Assembly (NCBI GenBank): GCA_963771545.1
Contig: CAVYTX010000002.1
Location: forward strand, 1,364,001 to 1,428,000
Direction: 5' to 3'
Length of the DNA: 64,000 nt
Source of the DNA: CAKZLS01 sp963771545
Lineage (GTDB): Bacteria > Pseudomonadota > Alphaproteobacteria > Rhodospirillales > Defluviicoccaceae
The notes beneath the pieces are model-generated. The model was not told the DNA's origin and did not search any database. It worked only from the letters and a program-made list of their open reading frames with translations. Within the stretch, counting starts at the first letter, position 1, and the number at the start of each line of letters is the position of its first letter. The position numbers and the translations under genes are program-made. Shown piece by piece: positions 53,179 through 63,603 of this stretch.

Positions 53179-54521
53179 GCCCCCTCCTTTTGGCCGAGCG
53201 CCAGCCAGCTCGATACATTCGCCATCAATGTTGCCCGTAAGTCCTCGCATGACATCTCTTCGAACGCTTCCTCGATGAAGGCCTCGACCAGAAGCCCCCG
53301 CGCCAGTGGTTCCGGTACACCCCGGGAGCGCAGGTAGAACAGCGGGTCGTGATCGAGCTCCCCGGCCGCAGCGCCGTGGCTGCACTTGACGTCGTCGGCG
53401 CAAATCTCCAGTTCCGGCTTCATGTCGATCTCTGCGCCATCGGAGAGCAGAAGGGCCTTACTCACCTGGTGACCGTCGGTCTTCTGCGCTTCGCGACGAA
53501 CGACGATTTTCCCTTGGAAGACTGCGCGAGCCTGATCGTCAAGAACGCCCTTGAAGACTTCGCGACACGAAGTCCGCGGAACCTGATGCTCGATGAGGAT
53601 GGTGTTGTCGCAATGCTGGCGCTCACGCATCAAGTAGGCGCCGCTGACCCCGCAATGGGCGCCTTCCCCCATTAGTCGGACCGACGCTTCATTGCGTGCA
53701 AGACGGCTTCCAGTGGAGAGGGTGAACGCCTCGTAGGTCGCATCTCGAGCTACGTCAACGTGTGCCGTCGCGAGATGAATCGCTTCCCGACTCTCGGCCT
53801 GCCCTATGTAATGCCGCAAGTGGCCGCGCTCTGCCACCCGGATCTCGGTCACGCCGTTGGCGAAATACGCGCCAGCACCGACACCGACACCGACGTGGTG
53901 TTCCACAACGGTGGCCGCGCCGCCTTCCTCGACGAGGATCAGATTGCGGGGGTGATAGGCGATCGGCCGGTCCACAAGCCCACCGACGAAGACAATCTCG
54001 ATCGGGACCTCCGCACGCACGCCGGGCGAGACGCGGACAATGAACCCGTCGGCCATAAACGCCGTATTCAGCGCTGTAAGCGGTTGTCCGTCGGAGACAT
54101 CGATGCGTCCGAGATTCTGCCGGAGCGCGCAAGGGTCACGCTCGAGCATCGCCCCGAGGCTTCCGAGGACGACACCGTCATGGGTGTTGATTCCGGTCGA
54201 AATGTCTTCCCTGAAACGACCATCGACGAATACCAGTCGGGTATTGATACCTTTGGCTGGTACGACGGAAGGGATCACATCGATATTTCGGGCCGGAGAG
54301 GGATCATTGATGAGCGAGAACCCGATTTCATGGAGCGCGCGTAAATCGGTGTATTTCCACGCCTCGACCTTGCGGGTCGGCAAGCCTGTGGACGCAAACC
54401 GGTCGAGCGCCTTCTCGCGCATTTGTGCAAGCCACGGCAGGGCGCCTCCCGGGAGGCCGGAACGGGCGTTTGCGAACTGCTCCGTGAAAGACCGAACCGA
54501 CGTTTCTGCGTTCATCGCCAC
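53175..54521 (-). CDS. sufD: Fe-S cluster assembly protein SufD
   Basis: SufD is the partner of SufB in the SufBC2D scaffold: 448 aa. The C-terminal SufBD core is evident in QVPRTSCREVFKGVLDDQARAVFQGKIVV, DGAEIDMKPELEICADDVKCSHGAAAGELDHDPLFYLRSRGV, with the family Cys and His residues in VKCSHGA. The N-terminal part is variable. It lies 15 bases after sufC. Confidence 0.95.
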   Translation of the reverse strand: MAMNAETSVRSFTEQFANARSGLPGGALPWLAQMREKALDRFASTGLPTRKVEAWKYTDLRALHEIGFSLINDPSPARNIDVIPSVVPAKGINTRLVFVDGRFREDISTGINTHDGVVLGSLGAMLERDPCALRQNLGRIDVSDGQPLTALNTAFMADGFIVRVSPGVRAEVPIEIVFVGGLVDRPIAYHPRNLILVEEGGAATVVEHHVGVGVGAGAYFANGVTEIRVAERGHLRHYIGQAESREAIHLATAHVDVARDATYEAFTLSTGSRLARNEASVRLMGEGAHCGVSGAYLMRERQHCDNTILIEHQVPRTSCREVFKGVLDDQARAVFQGKIVVRREAQKTDGHQVSKALLLSDGAEIDMKPELEICADDVKCSHGAAAGELDHDPLFYLRSRGVPEPLARGLLVEAFIEEAFEEMSCEDLRATLMANVSSWLALGQKEGA

Positions 54522-54536
54522 TGCACGCTCCTCTAG

Positions 54537-55286
54537 CTAAACGGCGGCGCCGACATCATCGGCGTAGCCCCGTCGCTCGACTTCTTTGGCCAGTTCCTTA
54601 CCGCCCGAGCGCACGATCCGGCCGCCGGCGAGAACGTGGACATGGTCGGGCTCGATATAATCGAGCAGCCGCTGGTAATGGGTGATCACGAGGATCGAGC
54701 GCTCCGGCCCGCGCAATGCATTGACACCGTCGGCCACCGTCTTGAGTGCATCGACGTCTAGGCCGCTGTCGGTTTCGTCGAGCACCGCCAGGGTGGGCTC
54801 GAGAAGAGCCATTTGCAGGATCTCGTTCCGTTTCTTTTCGCCGCCGGAGAAGCCGACGTTGACGCCCCGTTTCAACATTTCATCGGAGATGCCCAGTTCT
54901 TTCGTCTTGACGCGCACCAACTTAAGGAACTGCATGGCGTCGAGCTGGCTTTCGCCTCGATGCTTGCGCACGGCGTTCATCGCCTCCCGAAGAAAGGTGC
55001 TGTTGGGAACGCCCGGGATCTCGACGGGATACTGGAACGCCAGGAAAACGCCCTCGACCGCTCGCTCTTCCGGCGGCAGCGACAGCAGGTCCCGGCCCTC
55101 ATACATGACCTCTCCGTCGGTCACGTCGTAGCCGTCGCGCCCGGCCAGGACGTGGGCGAGAGTGCTTTTGCCGGAGCCGTTGGGTCCCATAAGGGCGTGT
55201 ACTTCACCGGCCGCAACGGTCAAACTAATCCCTTTGAGGATTTCGTTCCCGTCAACCTCGACGTGCAGGTTCCGAATTTGGAGCAT
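54537..55286 (-). CDS. sufC: Fe-S cluster assembly ATPase SufC
   Basis: The ABC-type ATPase of the SufBC2D scaffold: 249 aa. Walker A GPNGSGKST, the family loop FQYPVEIPGVPN, signature GFSGGEKKR and Walker B LAVLDETDSGLDVD, then VITHYQRLLDYI. It is in the usual B-C-D order. Confidence 0.97.
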   Translation of the reverse strand: MLQIRNLHVEVDGNEILKGISLTVAAGEVHALMGPNGSGKSTLAHVLAGRDGYDVTDGEVMYEGRDLLSLPPEERAVEGVFLAFQYPVEIPGVPNSTFLREAMNAVRKHRGESQLDAMQFLKLVRVKTKELGISDEMLKRGVNVGFSGGEKKRNEILQMALLEPTLAVLDETDSGLDVDALKTVADGVNALRGPERSILVITHYQRLLDYIEPDHVHVLAGGRIVRSGGKELAKEVERRGYADDVGAAV

Positions 55287-55325
55287 TCCTCTCTGGCCTC
55301 ATTCCATCTCAGATGTCGTCAACAT

Positions 55326-56783
<1,458 letters not shown>

Positions 56784-56828
56784 TGTTGTCGCTACTCCAC
56801 ATCGATCCTGTTAATCGGTTTCAACCAG

Positions 56829-57299
56829 TTATTCCGCGACCTCGGTGTGCCGTCCCTCCGGCAGTGGGTCTCTTGCTGCGACCGCCCATGGCGTCGAGTC
56901 CGGCGCGATCAGGTCGGCCACCGAGACACTTTCCAGTGCTTTGCGGACGGCGCTATTGATCGTCTGCCACCCATTTCGGCTCGGGCAAAAGCGCTCGACC
57001 TCACACGATCCAGGTCCGCGTTCGATGCACTGGGTCAACGCGATCGGACCGTCGATCGCACCCACAATTTCGGACACCGAGATGTCTTGAGCATTCCGCG
57101 CCAGTTTGAACCCACCGCCGGGACCACGAACCGGGATGACGAGTCGGGCTCGACCGAGGGTGAAGAGCACCTTGCTCACGGTCGGCATCGGCACGCCCGT
57201 CCCTGCTGCCAATGATTGGGCGTTGTGAACGGCACGCCTGGAACCAGCCATGTAGCTCAGGAGGACAACGCCGTAGTCCGCCAGCCTGCTCAGTCGCAT
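56829..57299 (-). CDS. Rrf2-family Fe-S-sensing regulator of the SUF operon
   Basis: A 156-aa winged-helix regulator of the Rrf2/IscR type, of the SUF-associated subgroup. The helix-turn-helix covers AAGTGVPMPTVSKVLFTLGRA and RGPGGGFKL marks the wing. Cysteines 91, 99 and 105 (CIERGPGSCEVERFC) are placed to hold a [2Fe-2S] cluster. As the first gene of the SUF operon it probably represses the operon when clusters are plentiful. Confidence 0.93.
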   Translation of the reverse strand: MRLSRLADYGVVLLSYMAGSRRAVHNAQSLAAGTGVPMPTVSKVLFTLGRARLVIPVRGPGGGFKLARNAQDISVSEIVGAIDGPIALTQCIERGPGSCEVERFCPSRNGWQTINSAVRKALESVSVADLIAPDSTPWAVAARDPLPEGRHTEVAE

Positions 57300-57320
57300 C
57301 GGAGTCCATACAATACGAAA

Positions 57321-57345
57321 TTGGTCATGTATTTAAATATGGGAA
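57321..57345 (-). promoter_or_regulatory. AT-rich promoter region of the SUF operon
   Basis: Upstream of the Rrf2 start lies TTGGTCATGTATTTAAATAT, with the 10-bp palindrome TATTTAAATA (57330-57339) in otherwise GC-rich DNA. It could be the operon promoter or an Rrf2 operator. The assignment is by position only. Confidence 0.3.
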
Positions 57346-57641
57346 CTCGCCGCGGAGTGTCAACCTCCTCGGCTGACAGCGTTTCCCAGCGGGTGGACTC
57401 CCGGAGTTTTCGCCGTAGGCACGAGTGGAACGAACCGGCATCCTAATGACGACGCCCGGTTCGCTTTGCCGGAGAGTCCGCCGGACGAGGGTGAGGCGGA
57501 TCAGGGAAGTGCCGGTCTGCCGGACGCTCGCCTCACGACCGAACCCGCTTCCGGCCGGAAATTCACGCAGAGTTGCTCCAACTCAGCTTGCGCCAAGGGA
57601 TCATCGACCAGCGCGCACACGTAGGGCGACGTCTTTTCCAA
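57346..57641. other. Intergenic region between the SUF operon and rpoZ, outer part
   Basis: No gene recognised. The reading frames here do not show family similarity. Confidence 0.45.
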
Positions 57642-57722
57642 ACCGCCGTCAAACCCCGCCACCACACGACGGCCATCAAACGCTTCGAAATCGAGTTGAT
57701 CGGAGATACACTGTGTTTGCAT
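57642..57722 (-). mobile_element. 5' fragment of an IS1380-family transposase gene
   Basis: From ATG 57722 the minus strand reads MQTQCISDQLDFEAFDGRRV and then VAGFDGG. This closely matches the N-terminus of IS1380-family transposases (usually ending in a DGG then ITSDAGALLL motif). The similarity stops after DGG, so only about 27 codons remain. No element ends are evident. Confidence 0.5.
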
Positions 57723-57971
57723 CGGACCCCGTCCTGGAATCTGGTAAAGCATTTTGCCAAAACGACTTTCTCAGATTCTTGGGGCCGATGCACCCCCTGC
57801 GGTGAGATATCCGGGTTAGCGGAACACAGCTCGACAAAATCGGAGACCGCGACGAAACGCAGATCGTCTCTCCTTCTCCAAAGGAAACCAAGACATCAGC
57901 TCGAGATTCGGACTGAAACCCCTCTGACATCGATCTTCGACTTGAACGGACTTACGTAAACGGAGGAGACA

Positions 57972-58373
57972 ATGGCACGGGTAACTGTTGAGGACTGCAT
58001 CAAGGCCTTACCTAACGCCTTCGAGCTCGTCCTCGTGGGACGCCAGCGAGCCCGCGAACTAGACGCTGGTGCCCCTCCAACGATCGACGCAGACTGCGAC
58101 AAGAATGCCGTCATCGCCCTCAGGGAGATTGCAGCGGGTACCGTCGATCTCGACCGACTTCGAGAAGAGTTGGTTCAAGGCTTTCAGCAACTGCAACCGG
58201 AAGAGGCCACTCCGGACGATGAGTTGGACGAGCTTCATTTCGAGCTGACCGATCCCATGGACGAAGCAGCGTCGGACAACGAAGAACTCGAATTTGATGG
58301 GGACGCTCCGGCGCCCGAGGCTAATGCCGGCGCCCTCCGAGAGGAGGCTCTCGAAAAGAACGAAAGCACGTAA
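57972..58373 (+). CDS. rpoZ: RNA polymerase omega subunit (RpoZ)
   Basis: The omega subunit helps assemble RNA polymerase. It has 133 aa and begins MARVTVEDCIKALPNAFELV, followed by DADCDKNAVIALREIAAGTVDLDRLREELVQGFQ, as in alphaproteobacterial RpoZ. The C-terminal half is strongly acidic. A good ribosome binding site (GGAGGAG) precedes ATG 57972. The usual rsh (spoT) neighbour is absent, and VGRQRARELDAG is less usual than the common AAQRARDI-like sequence, so this may be a second or relocated copy. Confidence 0.88.
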   Translation: MARVTVEDCIKALPNAFELVLVGRQRARELDAGAPPTIDADCDKNAVIALREIAAGTVDLDRLREELVQGFQQLQPEEATPDDELDELHFELTDPMDEAASDNEELEFDGDAPAPEANAGALREEALEKNEST

Positions 58374-58458
58374 CCAGCCTTGCGGCGCATTCGCATCATC
58401 TCACGGGATCTCTATGAGAACGTAAGTGCGGCCTTCGCTGGAACGGGAGGCGGTGTCA

Positions 58459-58484
58459 CGCGGTCCCCAAACGCGGTCCCCAAA
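58459..58484. repeat. 13-bp tandem repeat
   Basis: CGCGGTCCCCAAA occurs twice in direct tandem (58459-58471 and 58472-58484) in the short gap after rpoZ. Its role is unknown; polymerase slippage may explain it. The remaining 200-base gap has no gene. Confidence 0.7.
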
Positions 58485-58575
58485 TGCCGGGCGATGGGCG
58501 TTCCGCCACTGCCGCGACGGTCCGCAAGTCTTGCAAAGCCGTGAGCGATCGGCGCAGTCAAGAGGCCGTTTTCGG

Positions 58576-59190
58576 TCAGGCACGCTGGCCGGGCTCCCAC
58601 CACGGCTTGCTGATCGTCTCGGCATAGGACGCGAGCATGACATTGAAGCCAATGCTCATGCGTAAGCGATCGCTTCGGTTGGGATCCACTGAATGAGGCA
58701 GCCAGGCGGGGAACATCAGTATGGTGCCGTCGCGAACGGTGACGACGACCTGATCGGCATTTTCAGCCGTCAAATTGGTCACCGGGGGGCAGAGAATACC
58801 GGTCTGCGGACGTGGATCGTGGAAATTGATGGTGTTCGCGCCCTCCTGAGTCTGCACATAGTAGACGCCGCTCAAGTAATTGTTGGGATGGCTGTGCAAA
58901 CGATGACCGGCGCCAGGCATGTTCACGTTGGCCCAGCACCCGGTGATTTTGAAAGCTTCGCGACCAATCCAGAGGTAGTCCAGGGCCGTTTCTGCCGCCT
59001 CTTTGATGCAGCCCACCAGCCCCTGAAACTCCTCCAGCTTGTGCAACGCTTGATCCGATTGCCAGCTTTCCTTAGGCTTTAGATTGTCGAGTGCAGGCTC
59101 CATCTCGCGAAGTGTTCGCAGTATGAGGTCGTTGATCGGTTGGTAGTCCTCGGCTGTGAGTTCTCCTTTCCACACGAAGGTGGGGAACAT
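58576..59190 (-). CDS. 2OG-Fe(II) oxygenase superfamily protein (TIGR02466-like)
   Basis: A protein of about 205 aa resembling the TIGR02466 group. I start it at ATG 59190 (MFPTFVWKGELTAEDY), which agrees with relatives; a GTG at 59253 gives 21 more residues. The double-stranded beta-helix core shows WANVNMPGAGHRLHSHPNNYLSGVYYVQT with the metal His, and FPAWLPHSVDPNRSDRLRMSIGFNV with the distal His and Arg. Substrate unknown. It is divergent from the crotonase-like gene. Confidence 0.8.
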   Translation of the reverse strand: MFPTFVWKGELTAEDYQPINDLILRTLREMEPALDNLKPKESWQSDQALHKLEEFQGLVGCIKEAAETALDYLWIGREAFKITGCWANVNMPGAGHRLHSHPNNYLSGVYYVQTQEGANTINFHDPRPQTGILCPPVTNLTAENADQVVVTVRDGTILMFPAWLPHSVDPNRSDRLRMSIGFNVMLASYAETISKPWWEPGQRA

Positions 59191-59525
59191 GCGCAAGACA
59201 TCGCAACTCCGAAATCCTGCCGTCAGCAGCTCACTGATGGTCGCCGCGCACACGGGTCCTCCCTGGGTCGATTGCGCCGTCGGACGAATCGGGAATCCGA
59301 CCTATCGATTGAAACGTATTCACTCTCGTGGAGTTTGCGAGCCCTCAACGAGGTGCCCTCCATTCTTGGGCGGCGCAGGAATCGGGCTTGACCGGATCGC
59401 CCAATCGTCGGTCGCGTTTTTCGCCGGCTGTTACCACGTACGAAGGATGGGGATCGCCGCAGCAATGCGTCATAAATTGGTCGAAGCGGCGCACACTTGC
59501 GGCCAAGCGAAGAGCGGGTGACCGG

Positions 59526-60296
59526 ATGGATAGGAGCTTCGAGTTCTTCACGTATGAAACGTCGGGGTCGGCAGCGCGGCTCACACTCAATCGTCCGGAT
59601 CGCCTCAACGCCATCCATCAGCCGGCGGCGGTCGAAATGGAACGTATCGCTTATAACATCGCTCAAGATGCGAACGTGCGGGTCGTCGCTGTTAGAGGGG
59701 TGGGCCGGGCGTTCTGCACGGGAATCGACCTCAAGGAACTCGCCACTGCAAGGATCGACATCAACTATCATCCGACTTGGGAGCGGGCACTCCGCACGTT
59801 CGAGACCATGGACAAGATCGTGCTTTGCCTGATTCACGGCTTTGCCTTGGGCGGCGGGCTGCAGTTGGCGCTCGCTTGCGATATCCGAGTCTCGACGCCG
59901 ACCGCGGAGATGGGATTGCCGGCCGTGCATGAGGGGTTGATCCCGGGTCTCGGCACCCTCCGCCTCGCTCGCTACGTCGGCATGGGGCGCGCCAAGAAAA
60001 TGATTTTCCTGGGCCAACGGATCGATGGCAGGGAGGCTCATCGCATCGGCCTGGTCGACCACCTCGTTTCGGAAGAGGGTGCCTTCGAGCAATTCGAGGG
60101 CATTCTCGAACAGTATGGGGCGGCGGCTTCCGAGGGATGCCGGCTCTCGAAGCTTGCCCTCATCGAATGCTTCGATCTGGGGTTCGAGAAATTCCTAGAG
60201 CACTATCTCGCACTTCAGGGCCGGGCCATGTCATCCGAGGACTTCCGGGAGGCACTGGCCGCGTATCACGACAAGCGCTCGCCGGTCTGGAAGTAG
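59526..60296 (+). CDS. Enoyl-CoA hydratase/isomerase (crotonase) family protein, catalytic Glu residues replaced
   Basis: A crotonase-fold protein of 256 aa from ATG 59526. The oxyanion-hole segments are FCTGIDLKEL and HGFALGGGLQLALACD. In standard hydratases the second is GGGCELAMMCD with a catalytic Glu; here Gln replaces it. The second catalytic Glu, normally in PEI, is replaced in GLPAVHEGLIPG. So canonical hydratase activity is doubtful and another crotonase reaction is more likely. It is followed by an MBL-like gene after 40 bases, probably cotranscribed. Confidence 0.83.
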   Translation: MDRSFEFFTYETSGSAARLTLNRPDRLNAIHQPAAVEMERIAYNIAQDANVRVVAVRGVGRAFCTGIDLKELATARIDINYHPTWERALRTFETMDKIVLCLIHGFALGGGLQLALACDIRVSTPTAEMGLPAVHEGLIPGLGTLRLARYVGMGRAKKMIFLGQRIDGREAHRIGLVDHLVSEEGAFEQFEGILEQYGAAASEGCRLSKLALIECFDLGFEKFLEHYLALQGRAMSSEDFREALAAYHDKRSPVWK

Positions 60297-60336
60297 ATGA
60301 AACCTAGGCGCCATCAACGGCTAAGAGGAAAGCACC

Positions 60337-60939
60337 ATGCAGGAGATCGTTGCCGACGTGTTCACATGGTCGTGGTATTCGGATCCTCACGGCTACAGCT
60401 TCAATGGCCATCTGCTGCGTCACGCAGACGGAAACATCTGCGTCGATCCCATTGAGCCCGGGGACAGCGCGCTCGATGAACTCGCCCACATTGGCGCCGC
60501 CAGGATCGTCATCACCAACCGTAACCATTCCCGCGCGGCCAACCTGGTACGGGCCAGGCTCGGTGCCCGCACGGCGATCCACCCCGAGGATGCGGCTCAT
60601 GCCCGCGGACAGGGAACCAAGATCGACGACACGCTCAGGATCGGGGAAAGAATTGGACCTCTCGAGGTGATCGGCGCCGCCGGCAAATCGCCGGGCGAGG
60701 TCGCATTGCTCTGGCCCGAACGCAAAATCCTTTTTGTCGGCGATGCGGTGATTGGCAATCCGCCGGGCGCATGCGGTTTGCTCCCCGAAAAGGTGATGGA
60801 CGATCCCGACCGCCTCAGAAGAAGCGTTCGTGCGTTCCTTGATCTCGATTTCGATACCCTTTTGGTCGGCGACGGCGTTTCGATCCTCTCGGGGGCCAAG
60901 AACCAACTCCGAGAGCTGACGAGCCAGTTTACCGACTGA
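60337..60939 (+). CDS. Metallo-beta-lactamase-fold protein with degenerate metal site
   Basis: A 200-aa MBL-fold protein. The HxHxDH motif is replaced by Asn61-Arg-Asn63-His64-Ser65-Arg66, and the later His of GHTPG is replaced (GKSPGEVALLW). Only the Asp in LFVGDAVIG and a GDG near the end remain from the usual metal ligands. So a classical zinc hydrolase is unlikely; a binding role or an unusual hydrolase is possible. Similar degenerate MBL proteins are known in alphaproteobacteria, so the loss may be a subfamily trait and not local decay. Confidence 0.75.
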   Translation: MQEIVADVFTWSWYSDPHGYSFNGHLLRHADGNICVDPIEPGDSALDELAHIGAARIVITNRNHSRAANLVRARLGARTAIHPEDAAHARGQGTKIDDTLRIGERIGPLEVIGAAGKSPGEVALLWPERKILFVGDAVIGNPPGACGLLPEKVMDDPDRLRRSVRAFLDLDFDTLLVGDGVSILSGAKNQLRELTSQFTD

Positions 60940-60995
60940 GCCTCCGTCCATGCGGTCCGTGCGCACGGGCATCGAATGGTCGGTCAACACGTCGT

Positions 60996-61388
60996 TCAAT
61001 CTCGGGACCGGGGCTCCGGAATCGAGGCTCCGCATGCCAGCGTCTCGTCACGGGTGGTCGACTGCCAATTCCATGCCGACGTCAGCTGGGCGCATTCCAG
61101 GAAGCGCGCGCCGGTGAGATTGGCTCCGTCCAAGTCGGCTTCATCGACGACCGTTTTGAACAGATTGGCACCGGCCAGGTCTGCACGAATGAGATTGGCG
61201 CGGCTCAAGATCGTTCCGCGAAGATCGGCACTCTTCAAATTGGCGCCGTCCAGGTTGGCGCCGGTTAGATCGAGCACCCTCAAACCGGCTCCGCCCAGGT
61301 CGGGCACGATGTCGGGGTTGTCCGCCCGCCAACGGTTCCAAGCCGCCACGCCCTGAAAAATCTGCGAAACGTGATCCCTATTGGCCAT
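60996..61388 (-). CDS. Pentapeptide-repeat protein, 130 aa
   Basis: A short A(D/N)LXX-type repeat protein: VLDLTGANLDGANLKSADLR, then ILSRANLIRADLAGANLF and DLDGANLTGARFL give about 12 repeats, predicted to form a right-handed beta-helix. The N-terminus (SQIFQGVAAWNRWRADNPD) is typical of fused pentapeptide proteins. ATG 61388 overlaps the longer pentapeptide gene by 11 bases, so the two are coupled. Function unknown; some relatives mimic DNA or bind other proteins. Confidence 0.87.
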   Translation of the reverse strand: MANRDHVSQIFQGVAAWNRWRADNPDIVPDLGGAGLRVLDLTGANLDGANLKSADLRGTILSRANLIRADLAGANLFKTVVDEADLDGANLTGARFLECAQLTSAWNWQSTTRDETLACGASIPEPRSRD

Positions 61389-62220
61389 TGCGCATCTCTT
61401 TGCCGAAACTCGCGGGCAGCCGCGTACTCTGGCTCAAAACGGCGCCTCCAAGCTGCTCCTCACTCAGACCTTCCGCATCGCGCAGGTCCGCACCGGACAG
61501 ATCCGCGCCCTCGAAGCGTGCAACGCGAAGATAGGTCCCACGCAGATCCGCCCCCTTTAGCGAAGCGTTCCCGAGAAATGCGGCGCCCAGACGTGCCTCC
61601 CGCAAGTCGGCGCCGTCGAGGTTCGCCCCGTGGAGATCGGCGCCCCGCAAGTTTGCAGTTCGAAGATCGGCACCACAAAGCATGGCCTCGGTCAACATGA
61701 CGCCACTCATGTCGGCGCCGTGTAGACAGGCTTGCACCAGCACCGCTTTCGGCAAGATCGCGAACTCGATATCCGTATCCCGAAAGCAAGCTCCGTTGAG
61801 GATGGCGCACGACAGATTGGAGCCGTTCAGCCGCGCCTGCGTCAGGTTTGCTTCCGACAATACCGCGCCCCGAAGGTCGGCTCCGATCAGGTTCGCCCGG
61901 GTGAGGTCTGAGCGAGAAAAATCGCTCCCTTCAAGCCGAGCATGGTCAAACCGAGCACGCCGAAGGTTCATTTGGGCGAAGCTCACTCCCGAAAGATCGA
62001 CCGACGAGAGATCAGCACGTACGCCCTGCTTTCGGTTGGTCTCCAGATAGAGACGATGGGCGCTCAGGATGCGGTCCACCTCTGCTTTGGTGATTCTGCG
62101 GACGGTAGCAATCGTGCGCAGCTCCGAGGCAGCGGCAAACGGTGACTGAGGAAGGTTGACCTGCGTCATCTCGGGCGATCCGCCGGTGCTCCCGCGATCA
62201 GCTTGCTTGGGTTCTTTCAC
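61378..62220 (-). CDS. Pentapeptide-repeat protein, 280 aa
   Basis: The central and C-terminal parts carry about 30 pentapeptide repeats (DFSRSDLTRANLIGADLRGA, CGADLRTANLRGADLHGANL, KGADLRGTYLRVARFEGADL). The N-terminal 60 residues hold a charged helical segment (RRITKAEVDRILSAHRLYLETNR). The frame starts at GTG 62220; ATG 62169 is a possible alternative. It precedes the shorter pentapeptide gene and follows glgA with about 45 bases between. Confidence 0.87.
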   Translation of the reverse strand: MKEPKQADRGSTGGSPEMTQVNLPQSPFAAASELRTIATVRRITKAEVDRILSAHRLYLETNRKQGVRADLSSVDLSGVSFAQMNLRRARFDHARLEGSDFSRSDLTRANLIGADLRGAVLSEANLTQARLNGSNLSCAILNGACFRDTDIEFAILPKAVLVQACLHGADMSGVMLTEAMLCGADLRTANLRGADLHGANLDGADLREARLGAAFLGNASLKGADLRGTYLRVARFEGADLSGADLRDAEGLSEEQLGGAVLSQSTRLPASFGKEMRNGQ

Positions 62221-62265
62221 TAAACTTGGTTACCGACAGCCGGATGGCAACAGGGATCGTCATCG

Positions 62266-63603
62266 TCAACCCACGGTGTCATACAGCGCCTTCGCGCTCG
62301 GCTCCCAGAACTTGAAACCGGTACCGTCGCCCGTCCGTTCATCATACCGCTCGACCGTGTCGTTCAGCCCGCCGGTCGCCCGAACGATCGGCAAGGTGCC
62401 GTACTTGAGGGAGTACATTTGATTGAGACCGCAGGGTTCAAAGCGTGAGGGCATCAGGAAGAAATCCGATTCGGCCTCGATCCAGTGTGCCAGTTCGTCG
62501 CTGTAGCCGATGTAGCTGCCGATACGACCCGGATAATGGCCGGGCAGCGGCCCAAAGTACCATTCGAGGTCCTTCTCGCCGCTTCCCAGAATCGCAAACT
62601 GCACCCGCATGTCGGCGACGATGCGCTCGATCGTCTCGGCGAGCAGATCGAGCCCCTTCTGCAGCGACAGCCGGCTAACGACGCCGATCAGCGGGACATC
62701 GGCGTCCACCTCCACCATCAGACGGCGCTGCAGTTCCTGCTTGCAGATCGCCTTCCCCGCCATCGCCCCGTCGGGCGCGTACGGTGCCGGGATCAGCCCG
62801 TCGGTGGCCGGATTCCACTCCTCGTAGTCTACGCCATTGGCGATACCCCAGTAGTCCGCTCCCTTGTTGCCGAGGTACGGCGCCAGACCTTCGCCACCCA
62901 TCGGAGTGCGGCTCTCGACCGCGTAGGTTGGACTCACCGTCGTGACCAGGTCGGCGTAGTGGATGCCACCCTTGAGGAAATTGATCTCGCCGAAGTCCTC
63001 GAACTTGTCTCCGGTGAAATTGGACTGTTGCAGTCCGAGATAGTCGTAATCCTCGGTCGGCCATTTGCCCTGGTGGGCAAGATTGTGGATGGTGAGCACG
63101 CTAGCGGCGGCGCCGAGGACGGGATCGTTCCAGTGCCAGATCTTCAAGTAGGCCGGCGCCAGTGCCGTCGGCCAGTCGTGGGCGTGGACGATGTCGGGTG
63201 CGAAACCGATGTCGCGGCAGAGCTGCAAAGCGGCACGCGTGAAGAATCCAAACCGACACCCGCTGTCCCGGTACTTTTCCAATTCCTCATCGTGGTAGAG
63301 ACCGGAACGGTCAAAGTACTTGTTGGATTCGATGAAGTAGAAGGGAACGCCGGCATGGGTGGTTGTTTGGACCGCACACCACTCTTCGGTATTCCCCATC
63401 CAAACCCCGAGCGGCGAAAGGAATGGGTGTAGATCGAACTTGCCGCCATCGATATCCGAATACCTCGGCAGGATGACGATCGGATCATGTCCGAGGGCGC
63501 GCAACGCCTTGGGAAGCGCCCCGGCCACGTCCGCCAGCCCCCCCGACTTGACGAAGGGAACGGCCTCGGACGCGAGAATGGCGATTTTCAGCGGCAAGGT
63601 CAC
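62266..63603 (-). CDS. glgA: Glycogen synthase GlgA, short at the C-terminus
   Basis: GlgA adds glucose from ADP-glucose to growing glycogen. The nucleotide-sugar motif is KSGGLADVAGALPKAL near the N-terminus and the catalytic region is SRFEPCGLNQMYSLKYGTLP followed by VRATGGLNDTV. I use GTG 63603 (TLPLKIAILASE), though GTG 63630 is possible. The protein ends at ALYDTVG followed by a stop, where homologues continue for about 40 residues with a helix (WAVSTWYD-like). So the 3' end seems lost or mutated; activity could be reduced. Confidence 0.9.
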   Translation of the reverse strand: MTLPLKIAILASEAVPFVKSGGLADVAGALPKALRALGHDPIVILPRYSDIDGGKFDLHPFLSPLGVWMGNTEEWCAVQTTTHAGVPFYFIESNKYFDRSGLYHDEELEKYRDSGCRFGFFTRAALQLCRDIGFAPDIVHAHDWPTALAPAYLKIWHWNDPVLGAAASVLTIHNLAHQGKWPTEDYDYLGLQQSNFTGDKFEDFGEINFLKGGIHYADLVTTVSPTYAVESRTPMGGEGLAPYLGNKGADYWGIANGVDYEEWNPATDGLIPAPYAPDGAMAGKAICKQELQRRLMVEVDADVPLIGVVSRLSLQKGLDLLAETIERIVADMRVQFAILGSGEKDLEWYFGPLPGHYPGRIGSYIGYSDELAHWIEAESDFFLMPSRFEPCGLNQMYSLKYGTLPIVRATGGLNDTVERYDERTGDGTGFKFWEPSAKALYDTVG

